A DNA stretch of 64,000 nt from Roseiarcus sp963753135 (GTDB lineage Bacteria; Pseudomonadota; Alphaproteobacteria; Rhizobiales; Beijerinckiaceae). The DNA is taken from positions 248,001 to 312,000 of the forward strand of contig CAVWBA010000006.1 in the NCBI GenBank assembly GCA_963753135.1. Reading direction: 5' to 3'. The notes beneath the pieces are model-generated. The model worked only from the letters and a program-made list of their open reading frames with translations, did no database searches and was not told where the DNA came from. Position 1 is the stretch's first letter. Each line of letters begins with the position of its first letter. A program made the translations under genes and the position numbers. Positions 56,030 to 64,000 of the stretch are shown here, in pieces.

Positions 56030-57585
56030 TCTCCGCCGAGAATATGGCCGTAAGGTCCTTGGAGGCCGCCACCGCTCGTCACGTAGTCGGTGTATCGCTT
56101 CTTGCGCTCAGTGTCGCCCATCAGGAACAGGTCGACGTCGTTCGACTGAAGCGACGTGTCAAACGGAGTGGCTAAATGCTGCCCCGGGCGCACCGGCCTG
56201 ACGAGGTGAGGAGAGACAATGATGACAAGATCCGTCTGGCTCTTCTGGAAGTCCGTGGATCGAAAAAGCGCGCCGATGATGGGCACATTGCCGATCCATG
56301 GGAGCTGGTTGATGCTTTGCGAGTCTTGCGCCTGCAGCAAGCCTGCGATCGCGAAGCTCTGCCCGTCCCGCAATTCGACCGCCGTATGCGCCTTGCGCTC
56401 CGTCAATGAAGGGACGGTCGTCCCGTTGATGTTGAGGCTGTTGGCAGAGTCGATTTCGGTCACGGACGGATTGAGCTGCAGATTGATAATGCCGTTGTTG
56501 AGGACCGTGGGGGTGAATTCCAGGCCGACCCCGAATTGCTTCCATTCAATGGAAATGTTCGGCGTGTAGTTGACGCCAATTCCAAGCGTGGTGTTCGTCG
56601 CATTCGTGCCTTGCACCACCGGCACAGGAATCTCGCCACCAGCGAGAAACGTCGCTTTTTCTCCCGAAAGCGCAACGAGATCCGGCTCCGCCAAGCTCTT
56701 GACGAGGCCTTTGCTCTCGAGCGCAGACAAGAGCGCGTCGATGCTGACGCCATGCGTGTTGACGATATTGGCGAGCAGCACGCCGAACGACGACGCCGTG
56801 GAGCCCGACCCAGGAAACACGCCGCTGTTGTTCGCGGCTGTCGTCGGCTGTGAGCCGAGACCGGTGGCGAAACTCACGCTGTTCGCCTTGCCGAACCAGC
56901 TGATGCCAAGGTCCCGTCCGGCATTGCGGTCGACTTCGAGAATGCGGACCTTCAGCATGACTTGCTGTGAGGGGGACACCTTCATCGCATTGACGACCGG
57001 CGCGTCGGGCGAGAGGCCCTTCGCGACTTCGACGGCGCGAGCAGCGGCCAAGCCGTCGCTCGCCTCGCCGCTCAGAATAATCTCGCCGTTCGCGCTGGTG
57101 ACGTTGATGTCCCTGCCCCCGGTGCTGGCGGCAATCTTGCTTTGCAACGATGTGGTGTCAGGCGTGACATCGAGGTCGATCACCGACACCAGGCGCCGTT
57201 GCTGATCAAAGACGGAAATGTTGGTCGCGCCGACTTTCTTGCCCTGGACGTAGAGCATCAACTCGGTCATCGGCAAAACGTCGGCGATTTCGGGCGCGCC
57301 AATCACCGCTGTCGAGAACGGGCCGGAAAAGCAAAGCGTACGCGATTTGTTGAGCGTCACCTTGAGCGAGCTCACTTGCTCTCTCACCGAATGGCAAGGA
57401 CTGCCTTTTTGCGCCTGAGCCGGCGTGATAGCTTGCACGACGCCGAAACCAACCGCGGTCAAGCCGGTGGCCACGAGCATCGCGACCCGAATCTCGCGGC
57501 GCGTTAAAGCCGCCCTTCCCTTTCCAAGCCACAGCCGCGACTGGAAGGATTGCGTTCGCTCTTTCAACACATGGCCTTCCGTCAT
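56026..57585 (-). CDS. cpaC: Tad pilus outer-membrane secretin
   Basis: 519 residues. Signal, then the pilus N-domain (QVSSLKVTLNKSRTLCFSGP, ADVLPMTELMLYVQGKKVGA), a BON-like segment, and the secretin domain (DLVALSGEKATFLAGGEIPV, GVGLEFTPTVLNNGIINLQL, DLVIIVSPHLVRPVRPG). RcpA/CpaC family; forms the exit ring for the Flp pilus. Stop of cpaB overlaps its start. Confidence 0.93.
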   Translation of the reverse strand: MTEGHVLKERTQSFQSRLWLGKGRAALTRREIRVAMLVATGLTAVGFGVVQAITPAQAQKGSPCHSVREQVSSLKVTLNKSRTLCFSGPFSTAVIGAPEIADVLPMTELMLYVQGKKVGATNISVFDQQRRLVSVIDLDVTPDTTSLQSKIAASTGGRDINVTSANGEIILSGEASDGLAAARAVEVAKGLSPDAPVVNAMKVSPSQQVMLKVRILEVDRNAGRDLGISWFGKANSVSFATGLGSQPTTAANNSGVFPGSGSTASSFGVLLANIVNTHGVSIDALLSALESKGLVKSLAEPDLVALSGEKATFLAGGEIPVPVVQGTNATNTTLGIGVNYTPNISIEWKQFGVGLEFTPTVLNNGIINLQLNPSVTEIDSANSLNINGTTVPSLTERKAHTAVELRDGQSFAIAGLLQAQDSQSINQLPWIGNVPIIGALFRSTDFQKSQTDLVIIVSPHLVRPVRPGQHLATPFDTSLQSNDVDLFLMGDTERKKRYTDYVTSGGGLQGPYGHILGGE

Positions 57586-58517
57586 TGGACCTCTTCGGGG
57601 ACGTCGTACTGTTCGCTCTTGACCGACCGATAGACGGTGATCTTCCGAGTCAGCGTGTCGGGCGGAAGTATGGACGGCGTGGCAGCCGCTGGCGGCGGGG
57701 TCGCGCCCCCCGGCGGTAGGGCGGGCGCCTGCGGTGGGTCAGGCTGAAAAGCAGCGGGTTGCGCCTGCACGGCGGGGAGAGCCGCCTGAGCTTGCGCCTC
57801 GTCGGCGCCGAACAGATCCCGATCGGTGACCTTCGCATCGGGAGCCAACGCCACTTCTGTGGGCTGGCGCAAGATCAGCGACAGCTTCCCGACATTGGCG
57901 GCGAGCAAGATCCTCAGCGCCTGCTCGGGGTCCACCTCGACCGTGACGGCCTTGGCGACGGTCGGATGCTCCTGGCGTTGACCCGCCATTTGATCGATCG
58001 CCAGCACCTTGACATGCTGCAGGATCACCTCGGAAAAATTCTGCGGACCCATGCTGTTGTCCGTCCGGGTCAGCGCGACATCGACGAAATCGCCTGGAAA
58101 GATGAAGCCCGCCACTCCGCGCACGTCATCAACCGCAACCGTCACGGCCCGCTTGCCCTTCTCGATGACCGTCGACAGCGAGGCTCTCTGATCGGGCGCA
58201 CTCACCTTCGAGGCGATGATCGGCTCATCGCGGACAAACGGGGAGAGCGTAATCCGCCGTCCATCCTTAGTGAGCTCCGCAAAGTTCGCGAACGCGCCGT
58301 CCGGGCGCGATTGCGCCGGCCAGTCGACTTGCCTCACATCTTTGGCGCGGATTGGCGCTCCAAAAGCGAGCGTATCGTTCGCGATCAGAATCGATACGGT
58401 CTTTTGAGCGCTTGCGTGCGCTGAATGGCTCTGAAGCCAGCTTTTGGCAAGAAATGCGGCTACGCCGCCGAGGATAATGGCAACAACAAGGATGACAAGA
58501 TTTGTACTCCCGCGCAT
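57582..58517 (-). CDS. cpaB: Tad pilus periplasmic protein
   Basis: RcpC/CpaB, 311 residues. N-terminal anchor NLVILVVAIILGGVAAFLA, SAF domain VSILIANDTLAFGAPIRAKD, then RcpC domain AVTVAVDDVRGVAGFIFPGD and a Pro-rich C-terminus. It begins the large minus-strand tad operon; a 617-bp AT-richer region lies upstream. Confidence 0.92.
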   Translation of the reverse strand: MRGSTNLVILVVAIILGGVAAFLAKSWLQSHSAHASAQKTVSILIANDTLAFGAPIRAKDVRQVDWPAQSRPDGAFANFAELTKDGRRITLSPFVRDEPIIASKVSAPDQRASLSTVIEKGKRAVTVAVDDVRGVAGFIFPGDFVDVALTRTDNSMGPQNFSEVILQHVKVLAIDQMAGQRQEHPTVAKAVTVEVDPEQALRILLAANVGKLSLILRQPTEVALAPDAKVTDRDLFGADEAQAQAALPAVQAQPAAFQPDPPQAPALPPGGATPPPAAATPSILPPDTLTRKITVYRSVKSEQYDVPEEVQ

Positions 58518-59134
58518 CTTATATTGACCCCTACCCCAAAGGAACGCTTTAAGCCGGAAGTTATTGTCAGCTATGCTTATCTACCTCAGAGGTCAACTGA
58601 TTGACTTAGTCCGGCGATACTGGCAAATTTACAATCCTACACCTAAAAACAATCAATTAGGGCAAAAGAGCCCTTTGGACGCAGTCGCAATGCTGTCACC
58701 ACAAAATTGTTGAGGGGATCTTGTTGCCATTTAGAACTGCCGAACTCGGCGTAAAATTCCTTGCAAGGGTAACGGTGCGCTATTGCAACGGCAAAAGGCC
58801 TCGGTACATGCGGGGGTCAAAAAACAAATCCGGCTCCCAGACGTTGAATAGTGGTTGAGTGTGAGCGCACAACTTGGATAAATTCAAGAGGAAAAATAAC
58901 AACAGTCTTCTAATGACTTTGGATAACTTTAGCGCACAAAGAGATGCCCAGAACTAATCTGAGGAAACGTCATCCAATAGACACAGACGTGTCGCGCCTT
59001 TATTAGCCACCGCCGCCTTGACCCGGTATTGACCGAGCCGTTCCCTAACGGATAATTGCGCGCGGATGGCTGCAGGCCGCTTTCAACCAGGAATTTGTCG
59101 ACGCTGTTAACTTAAAGACCCGACAGGAGTTCGT
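58518..59134. promoter_or_regulatory. AT-rich divergent region upstream of cpaB and flp
   Basis: 617 bp visibly richer in A and T than the coding DNA on both sides. No ORF of note. It should hold promoters for the cpaB operon (minus) and flp (plus), but I cannot assign -35/-10 pairs with confidence. AGGAG precedes flp. Confidence 0.45.
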
Positions 59135-59311
59135 ATGTCCAAAGCATTGAAAATCCTCAGCCAGTTCCTGAAGGACGAAGACGGCGCTGCTCTCATCGAA
59201 TATACAGTGTTGCTCGGGATACTCTTGATCGCCGTCATCGCCACGATCGGCCTGGTCGGCACATGGGTTTCGAAACAATGGCTTGCGTTGGATAAGGCGC
59301 TGTCGCCCTGA
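59135..59311 (+). CDS. flp: Flp major pilin
   Basis: 58 residues. MSKALKILSQFLKDEDG is the leader, cleaved before AALIEYTVLLGILLIAVIAT; the Glu at position 5 of the mature form and the Tyr are conserved. AGGAG precedes ATG 59135. Short, single copy in the window and opposite in direction to the rest of the tad operon. It faces cpaA, whose product processes it. Confidence 0.93.
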   Translation: MSKALKILSQFLKDEDGAALIEYTVLLGILLIAVIATIGLVGTWVSKQWLALDKALSP

Positions 59312-59384
59312 TTTCCAATGACGCCGCTCGGAGGAGCGTCTCCCGGACGCAAACCATCTCCCCAGGCGCCGGCGGCGCGCGAGG

Positions 59385-59876
59385 TCAGCTGCTCGGCGCT
59401 ATCAGGCCCAACGCGAGCGCGCCAATGAGCGCGCCGGCCAGGGACGGCGCCAAAGGAATCCGCAAGCCCGCGGCGGTGTGCTGTGCCGCCGCCCAGCCTA
59501 ATCTGGCCGCGACATAATATGCGCTGGTAAAGATCAGCAAGAGGATCACGAACGGCGCGGCAAACCAGGGCCCGGTCCACAGGAAGGCGACCGCCAGCAG
59601 TTTCAGGTCACCGCCGCCAATCTGCCGAAGCGAATAAGCATACGCCCCGCCCAGCAGCATCAGGAGCGCGAAGGCGAGATTCCACTGCATTGACACCCAC
59701 GCCCCCGAGCAGAGCGCGTGGGCAAGATAGAGGCCGGCCAGGATCGCGACGAATTCGTTCCGTACCTTGAATTCCTTCAAATCCGTCAGGGCCACCCAAA
59801 ACAAAGTCGCTGCGGTGAGGACCAGAATCCACAGCGACAACATCGGATAGACCGGGAATCGATGGACCGCGAGCAA
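59385..59876 (-). CDS. cpaA: Flp prepilin peptidase
   Basis: A24 aspartic prepilin peptidase, 163 residues, six membrane spans. First catalytic Asp in ALTDLKEFKVRN and second in RQIGGGDLKLLAVAF. TTG 59876 has AGGG upstream; ATG 59843 is an alternative. It converges on flp rather than lying beside it in an operon. Confidence 0.9.
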   Translation of the reverse strand: MLAVHRFPVYPMLSLWILVLTAATLFWVALTDLKEFKVRNEFVAILAGLYLAHALCSGAWVSMQWNLAFALLMLLGGAYAYSLRQIGGGDLKLLAVAFLWTGPWFAAPFVILLLIFTSAYYVAARLGWAAAQHTAAGLRIPLAPSLAGALIGALALGLIAPSS

Positions 59877-60050
59877 TCGTGACCCTTACGCCGAATTTGC
59901 GCGCTCCCCAGCCGGTTCCCAACTCTTCGAAACCGTCTGAGTTCTCGTCGCCCGCCAAGACCCAGCCAGGGCGCATAGCGCTCATCGTGAGGGAACCTCT
60001 GAGCGCGCCAAAGAACCGAGCGGCCAGAGGACGGCCGAAGGCCGCAATCC

Positions 60051-61229
60051 TCAAGCGGCTTGTTCGATCTCGCCTGCCGCGCTCGGTGGACCAAGGGCTT
60101 TCGCGGCCCGGCTTTGAGCCTTCTGCAACTGCGCCTCGACAGTCTTCAAAGCGTCGATCTCGTTCGACTTCTGGACCGCGGCGATCTCGCGAACCATCCG
60201 GTCGAGAGCGGCCTCGTACAATTGTCGCTCCGAATAGGACTGCTCGGGTTGCGCCTCCGATCGGTAAAGATCGCGCACGACTTCAGCGATTGCGTTGATA
60301 TCGCCGGAGTTGATTTTGGTTTCGTATTCCTGAGCCCGTCGCGACCACATCGTGCGCTTGACGCGCGCGCGCCCGGTCAGGATGTCGAGCGAGCGCTTAG
60401 CCGTGTCGGGATCGGAGATCTTGCGCATTCCAACGCCTGTAACCTTCGACGTCGGGACGCGCAAAGTGAGCTTGTCCTTCGAGAAGGATATGACGAACAG
60501 TTCAAGCTTGAAGCCGGCGACTTCCTGCTCCTCGATCGCGACGATCTGGCCAACTCCGTGAGCGGGATAGACGACGAACTCGTTGAGCTTGAAGCCTTGA
60601 CGCTGACCCGCGCTCTTGAGAGCCTTCGCCGCCACGGGCGCTTCTTCTGGTGCTCCGGCCTTTGGCGCCTTGACCACCGGCCCGGCGACCTTTGCCGGCG
60701 AAGACGCCTCGGCCGGATGAGCGACATGGGCGCTGTGACCGGAACTTGGCTTTGATGCGCCACGAGCCGCCGCCTCCCTCTCGGTGACGGCCCGAGCCTC
60801 CTGCGCGATTTGGTTTGCTCTCAACAACTTCGCTTCCTGTTCCTTCAAATGCGCCCGGGCGGCGGACGCCCGCTTGGCGGCGGCCGCGGCTCTTGACGTC
60901 TTGCTCACGCTCTTCGAGGCGGCCACTTTTCGAGTGGCGGGCCTCTTCGCTGCGGCCGATTCGTGGGTCATGGTTCTGACATTGGCGCTTGCCCGCCCTC
61001 GCTTCGAAAGTTTCGCCGCAGTGTTTTTCGTCTTGGCTTGAGCAGTTTTACTCGTTTTGCGCGCGACTCGCGTCTTCGACGCCGGTTTGCTCTTGCTCGC
61101 GCGGCTTCGGACGCTGGATGGAGAAACGGCCTTAGTCGTGCGTTTTGACCTCGGTTTCGCTCTGGAAGCGGCGCCTGTTTTCTTTGTCTTTGAACTTGTC
61201 GTCTTCTTAGATTTATTACGCGCCGCCAT
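60051..61229 (-). CDS. carD: CarD-family RNA polymerase-binding regulator with a histone-like N-terminal tail
   Basis: CarD/CdnL-type factor that stabilises RNAP-promoter open complexes. From ATG 61229 (GGAGAGG upstream) the first 200-odd residues are Lys/Ala/Arg/Ser-rich with repeated SKTKKTGAA, RSKRTTKAV and similar blocks, then the CarD RID domain (FKLNEFVVYPAHGVGQIVAI, LELFVISFSKDKLTLRVPTS) and the DNA-binding helices (RRAQEYETKINSGDINAIAE, ALDRMVREIAAV). Typical alphaproteobacterial CarD is about 170 residues; this one is about 392. Confidence 0.9.
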   Translation of the reverse strand: MAARNKSKKTTSSKTKKTGAASRAKPRSKRTTKAVSPSSVRSRASKSKPASKTRVARKTSKTAQAKTKNTAAKLSKRGRASANVRTMTHESAAAKRPATRKVAASKSVSKTSRAAAAAKRASAARAHLKEQEAKLLRANQIAQEARAVTEREAAARGASKPSSGHSAHVAHPAEASSPAKVAGPVVKAPKAGAPEEAPVAAKALKSAGQRQGFKLNEFVVYPAHGVGQIVAIEEQEVAGFKLELFVISFSKDKLTLRVPTSKVTGVGMRKISDPDTAKRSLDILTGRARVKRTMWSRRAQEYETKINSGDINAIAEVVRDLYRSEAQPEQSYSERQLYEAALDRMVREIAAVQKSNEIDALKTVEAQLQKAQSRAAKALGPPSAAGEIEQAA

Positions 61230-61268
61230 AGTTAACCTCTCCACGCGCAAACTCTCCCGCACACGCTA

Positions 61269-61314
61269 TCAATCCATGCACGAACACTGCTCTCAATCCG
61301 TGCACGAATATTGC
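61269..61314. repeat. Tandem imperfect repeat upstream of carD
   Basis: Two copies of a 22-base unit (TCAATCCATGCACGAACACT.. and TCAATCCGTGCACGAATATT..), 24 bp apart, 19 of 22 bases identical, each containing a TGCAC core. They lie 40-85 bp upstream of the carD start, the usual place for operator sites. Sequence certain, role inferred. Confidence 0.6.
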
Positions 61315-61515
61315 TTTTAGAAGGGCGAGTTGACTTTTCGTCGAGAAAAACCACTTGCGTCTTCGCCAGGGACGCCTAGCGACTTCCGCTCGACGGTTAA
61401 TTGGCCGTTTAGCACAAATCCGTCGAAAAATCAAAGAGGAAGATGAGCCCCAACACATCTATCCGCCGCAGACAGGGGTCCGCCGCGGCCGAATTGCCAA
61501 AGAATCGAAATATGC

Positions 61516-61854
61516 TTAATCGCCCTCCCCAGGCTCAGGCGAAAAAAACTCAGCAAACTTGTTGGCGCGTCCGTCGAACTCCTTGCCGTCTGGCGGCGGC
61601 TCCTTCTTACTGGTTATATTAGGCCAAGACTTGGCGTATTCAGCATTCAGTTTAAGCCAAAAGGCGAGGTCAGGTTCAGTGTCCGGCTTGATGGCTTCGG
61701 CAGGACACTCGGGCTCGCATACGCCGCAATCGATGCACTCGTCCGGGTGAATGACGAGCATATTGTCGCCCTCGTAGAAGCAGTCGACAGGGCACACCTC
61801 GACGCAATCCAAATATTTGCACTTTATGCAGTTTTCCACGACCACGTAGGTCAT
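61516..61854 (-). CDS. fdxA: 7Fe (3Fe-4S/4Fe-4S) ferredoxin
   Basis: 112 residues from ATG 61854, where GAGGAT precedes it; the longer frame is rejected. Cluster motifs CIKCKYLDCVEVCPVDCFYE and CIDCGVCEPECPAEAIK, giving one 3Fe-4S and one 4Fe-4S site, then a long Azotobacter-type C-terminal tail. Electron carrier. Upstream in many Hyphomicrobiales lie an S4-domain gene and a helicase; only a helicase-like part is present here. Confidence 0.92.
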   Translation of the reverse strand: MTYVVVENCIKCKYLDCVEVCPVDCFYEGDNMLVIHPDECIDCGVCEPECPAEAIKPDTEPDLAFWLKLNAEYAKSWPNITSKKEPPPDGKEFDGRANKFAEFFSPEPGEGD

Positions 61855-61968
61855 ACGTATATCCTCGCAAGCTACCTGCCGGTCAGGGATTTCGCCCGCT
61901 CTTCTATGGATTTCCAGACCGTCTGCCAACCATTTTTGTTGTCGATGCTTTCGGCGGCGATGGCGCAG

Positions 61969-63753
61969 CTATTGGCGTTTGTTGGCTTGTTCCTCAAGTA
62001 GCGAACGAAGCTCGAGAAGCTTGGCGAAGGGTGAGTTCGGATCAACCTTGGCCGTTGGCTGCGGCGCCGTCGTTGGACTCGACCGCGCCATATCATAATC
62101 ATTGGGGCGCTGGCGACGTTTTTCGTCGTTGCGGCCCGAATTCGGACGATTGGGCCTCTTGGGCGGAGGGGCCGCCGATTCGCGCCGCCAATTGGGCGTT
62201 GCGGCCGGACTATGACCCCGCGCGTCTGCACGGCCAGGCCCTTCAATTCTTGGTTGTCTGCCCTCCCTCTCGCGTCTGGTTGAAATCTTGCGATGATCGG
62301 GTCGCCAGACGGTGATCAGTTCAGCGCCTTTTGCCAGTTCGCACCCCGCGTCTGACGTTTGTGGAGCGGCGGCTTGCTCCATGGCTTCCGCTGCGGAACC
62401 GCCATCCGGCGGATCTGAGAGGACGGGAGCGGTTGCCGTTTCCCGAGCAACATCGTCGGCGCCCTCGGTTGCGCTCTCGGCGGCCTCGATGAGGGTATCG
62501 ACGGCCTGCGCAACGGCGCCAGCGTCTTCAGCGGCCGTCTCCGCCCCCTCCGCGAGGTCGTCAAGGCCCTCACCGCCTGCAGGGACGCCGTCAGGCGGCG
62601 GCTCAGCGACCGGCGCAGCCGAAACAGAATCCGCCGGGGCTTCGTCTTCACTCGCCGCCGGCGCCGTCGTGTGCTCAACGCCAGCCGGCTCCTCAATGTC
62701 CCCCGGTTTGGGCGGTTCGCTCTGCTGGGCCCCTTCGGCAGCCGATTGGGATCCGAAAAATTCCGACCGTTTCATTTCGACCGACCGGAATCCCATGGAG
62801 CGCAAAATCGAGGCGAATGGTTCGCCTGAGCACCCAGTCAACGATGTCATCGCTCCGCTGACGAGGAAACCTTTCGACGTTCGCTGGCTTGCAAGGCTAT
62901 CGCCTCCTCCTGGCGCTTCGCCAGCGAACGCCGCTCGGATCATCCCGGAAAGGCGTTCCACGACATCAACGCGCACAACTCGTTCGCCGCACGGCCGATA
63001 ACCGGCGACGCGATAGCCTTCCTTCCAGATCCCCTTGTCCAACGGGATAGACGTCCGGCCAGACGAGGCGACTGCGCCGAGGGTCGGCAGAAGCTCAATG
63101 GCGTCGCCGGACGCTTGAAGGCTCCACAGTTGAAGGGCCAATGTTCTCGCCGCCGGCTTGAGCAGCGCGGGGAGAAAAATATAGTAGGCGCCGAAGCGCA
63201 CGCCTTGCTTTCTCAGCTCCGCGCGGTCCTCTTGAGTGAGCGCCTTGATCTTCGCCCTGATCGGTTCGCGCTCCAAAACCCCCAGCGACCGCACCAGCTC
63301 CTGCGCCAAATCGCGAACGATCTCCGATCCTTCTTGAAGGCCTTCGAGCGCGAACAGCGGCGCGAGAAGGCGTCGCGTCGTCGCTGCGATCCAAAGCTCA
63401 GTTCGCGTCTTTATCGTCTCGCGGGACGCATCGGGCAGGGATTCATCGGCTAAGATGACGGCGCTAGGGTTGAGCACGTTCGGGCCGAGCGAGAGTTTGG
63501 CGACCGGATCGCCCAGCCAACGAATGATCCCATCGTTCGAGAGCACAATCGCCGCGTCAACGGCCTGATGCAGGCGGGCCGCGCGCGCCTCGAGCTCCAG
63601 TCTGAGCGCGCCGCGCCAGGCTTCGTCGCCCGCTCGGCTTAAGCCTTCAGCGCCGACAACCTGGAAGCCTTGAACAAATGAAAAGTCGTGCTGCGGCTGT
63701 GGCTCGGCGGCCGGCAGATCATTCTCCACGGAGCCCGGCCCCTCTTCCACCAT
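61969..63753 (-). CDS. Helicase C-terminal-like protein without a helicase core
   Basis: 594 residues from ATG 63753, with AGGGAG seven bases upstream. It resembles the C-terminal half of the large alphaproteobacterial Suv3-like helicase that precedes fdxA in related genomes: IIRWLGDPVAKLSLGPNVLN, KTRTELWIAATTRRLLAPLF, ELRKQGVRFGAYYIFLPALL and the ending DPNSPFAKLLELRSLLEEQA. An acidic Glu/Ala/Pro-rich linker lies between. No DEAD motifs precede it: all frames of 63754-64000 on this strand contain stops. The S4-domain gene usually found between it and fdxA is absent. Confidence 0.7.
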   Translation of the reverse strand: MVEEGPGSVENDLPAAEPQPQHDFSFVQGFQVVGAEGLSRAGDEAWRGALRLELEARAARLHQAVDAAIVLSNDGIIRWLGDPVAKLSLGPNVLNPSAVILADESLPDASRETIKTRTELWIAATTRRLLAPLFALEGLQEGSEIVRDLAQELVRSLGVLEREPIRAKIKALTQEDRAELRKQGVRFGAYYIFLPALLKPAARTLALQLWSLQASGDAIELLPTLGAVASSGRTSIPLDKGIWKEGYRVAGYRPCGERVVRVDVVERLSGMIRAAFAGEAPGGGDSLASQRTSKGFLVSGAMTSLTGCSGEPFASILRSMGFRSVEMKRSEFFGSQSAAEGAQQSEPPKPGDIEEPAGVEHTTAPAASEDEAPADSVSAAPVAEPPPDGVPAGGEGLDDLAEGAETAAEDAGAVAQAVDTLIEAAESATEGADDVARETATAPVLSDPPDGGSAAEAMEQAAAPQTSDAGCELAKGAELITVWRPDHRKISTRREREGRQPRIEGPGRADARGHSPAATPNWRRESAAPPPKRPNRPNSGRNDEKRRQRPNDYDMARSSPTTAPQPTAKVDPNSPFAKLLELRSLLEEQANKRQ

Positions 63754-64000
63754 TAAAAGCTCCCTAGACGGCGTGCAGACTGCACCTGATCATGGCCTAC
63801 GACAATATCCTTGCTCGAGCAGCGGCGGCGCCGATGCGATTCGCGGCGCCCTCAACATCAGCCGGACTCGTTCAAGGACGCCTCTATAGGCCCTTGCTCA
63901 CGCCAGCGCACGATCATCGTAGTCTTCTGGTGAAGTCTCATCGCCAGCCTGAGAACGCAGAACCAATGAAAGCGTTGCCGCGACAAGGAAATTGACGAGC
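63754..64000. other. Window end, no assignable gene
   Basis: 247 bp upstream of the helicase-like gene. One minus-strand frame reads ATLSLVLRSQAGDETSPED to a stop near 63898 and could be the end of a gene outside the window; nothing is recognised. Confidence 0.3.

Noticed and set aside
1..64000. CRISPR arrays, tRNA or rRNA genes
   Set aside because: No regularly spaced repeats and no tRNA-like cloverleaf with a T-loop were seen by eye on either strand.

Overview
GC-rich chromosomal window from an alphaproteobacterium, most likely Hyphomicrobiales. The pointers are GapR, a ferredoxin-CarD pair beside a helicase-like gene, a complete Tad pilus locus, a livM-livG fusion and Hyphomicrobiales-type palindromic repeats. 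Genus cannot be assigned from sequence alone; Beijerinckiaceae/Methylocystaceae relatives are a guess. No tRNA, rRNA or CRISPR array was seen.

Region 1 (1-15956, + strand) is a sugar or acid-sugar uptake and catabolism cluster. It holds a broken M42 peptidase, an FGGY kinase, two ribose-type ABC importers, a FadR/GntR regulator with a palindromic operator, the 3-oxo-tetronate trio OtnI/OtnK/OtnC, and a broken sorbosone-dehydrogenase-like gene. One importer has two permeases fused in one chain; the other has an ATPase with an extra C-terminal domain. OtnI, OtnK and OtnC would take 2-/3-oxo-tetronate to dihydroxyacetone phosphate, but no sugar-acid dehydrogenase is present.

Region 2 (16-30.6 kb) is accessory and decayed. 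It contains a broken fatty-acid hydroxylase, a broken GH15 glucanase, a DUF302 protein, an exported alpha/beta hydrolase divergent from an AraC regulator, gene scraps, an SMR exporter, an OprB porin followed by three exported hydrolases, and a join of IS21 and IS91 fragments. Frameshifts are dense from 0 to 29 kb and nearly absent later.

Region 3 (30.6-45.6 kb) is the most interesting part. A minus-strand operon encodes a TetR regulator, the small B12-binding and large catalytic subunits of an acyl-CoA mutase, and a MeaB-type GTPase. Divergent from it are a PaaI-type thioesterase and a phenylacetate-CoA-ligase-like enzyme, with a TetR-type palindrome between. The mutase lacks the methylmalonyl-CoA-specific residues and also differs from isobutyryl-/2-hydroxyisobutyryl-CoA mutases at the active-site loop, so its substrate is open. 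Beyond an ISL3 transposase lies a Liv-type ABC importer, then an SDR and an N-formylglutamate amidohydrolase.

Region 4 (45.6-64 kb) is core-like: GapR, a pilus N-domain protein, a DUF1328 membrane peptide and a Tad pilus locus (tadD, tadC, tadB, cpaF, cpaE, tadG, two tadE-like, a small lipoprotein, cpaC, cpaB; flp and cpaA separate). It ends with CarD carrying a histone-like tail, a 7Fe ferredoxin and a helicase C-terminal-like protein.
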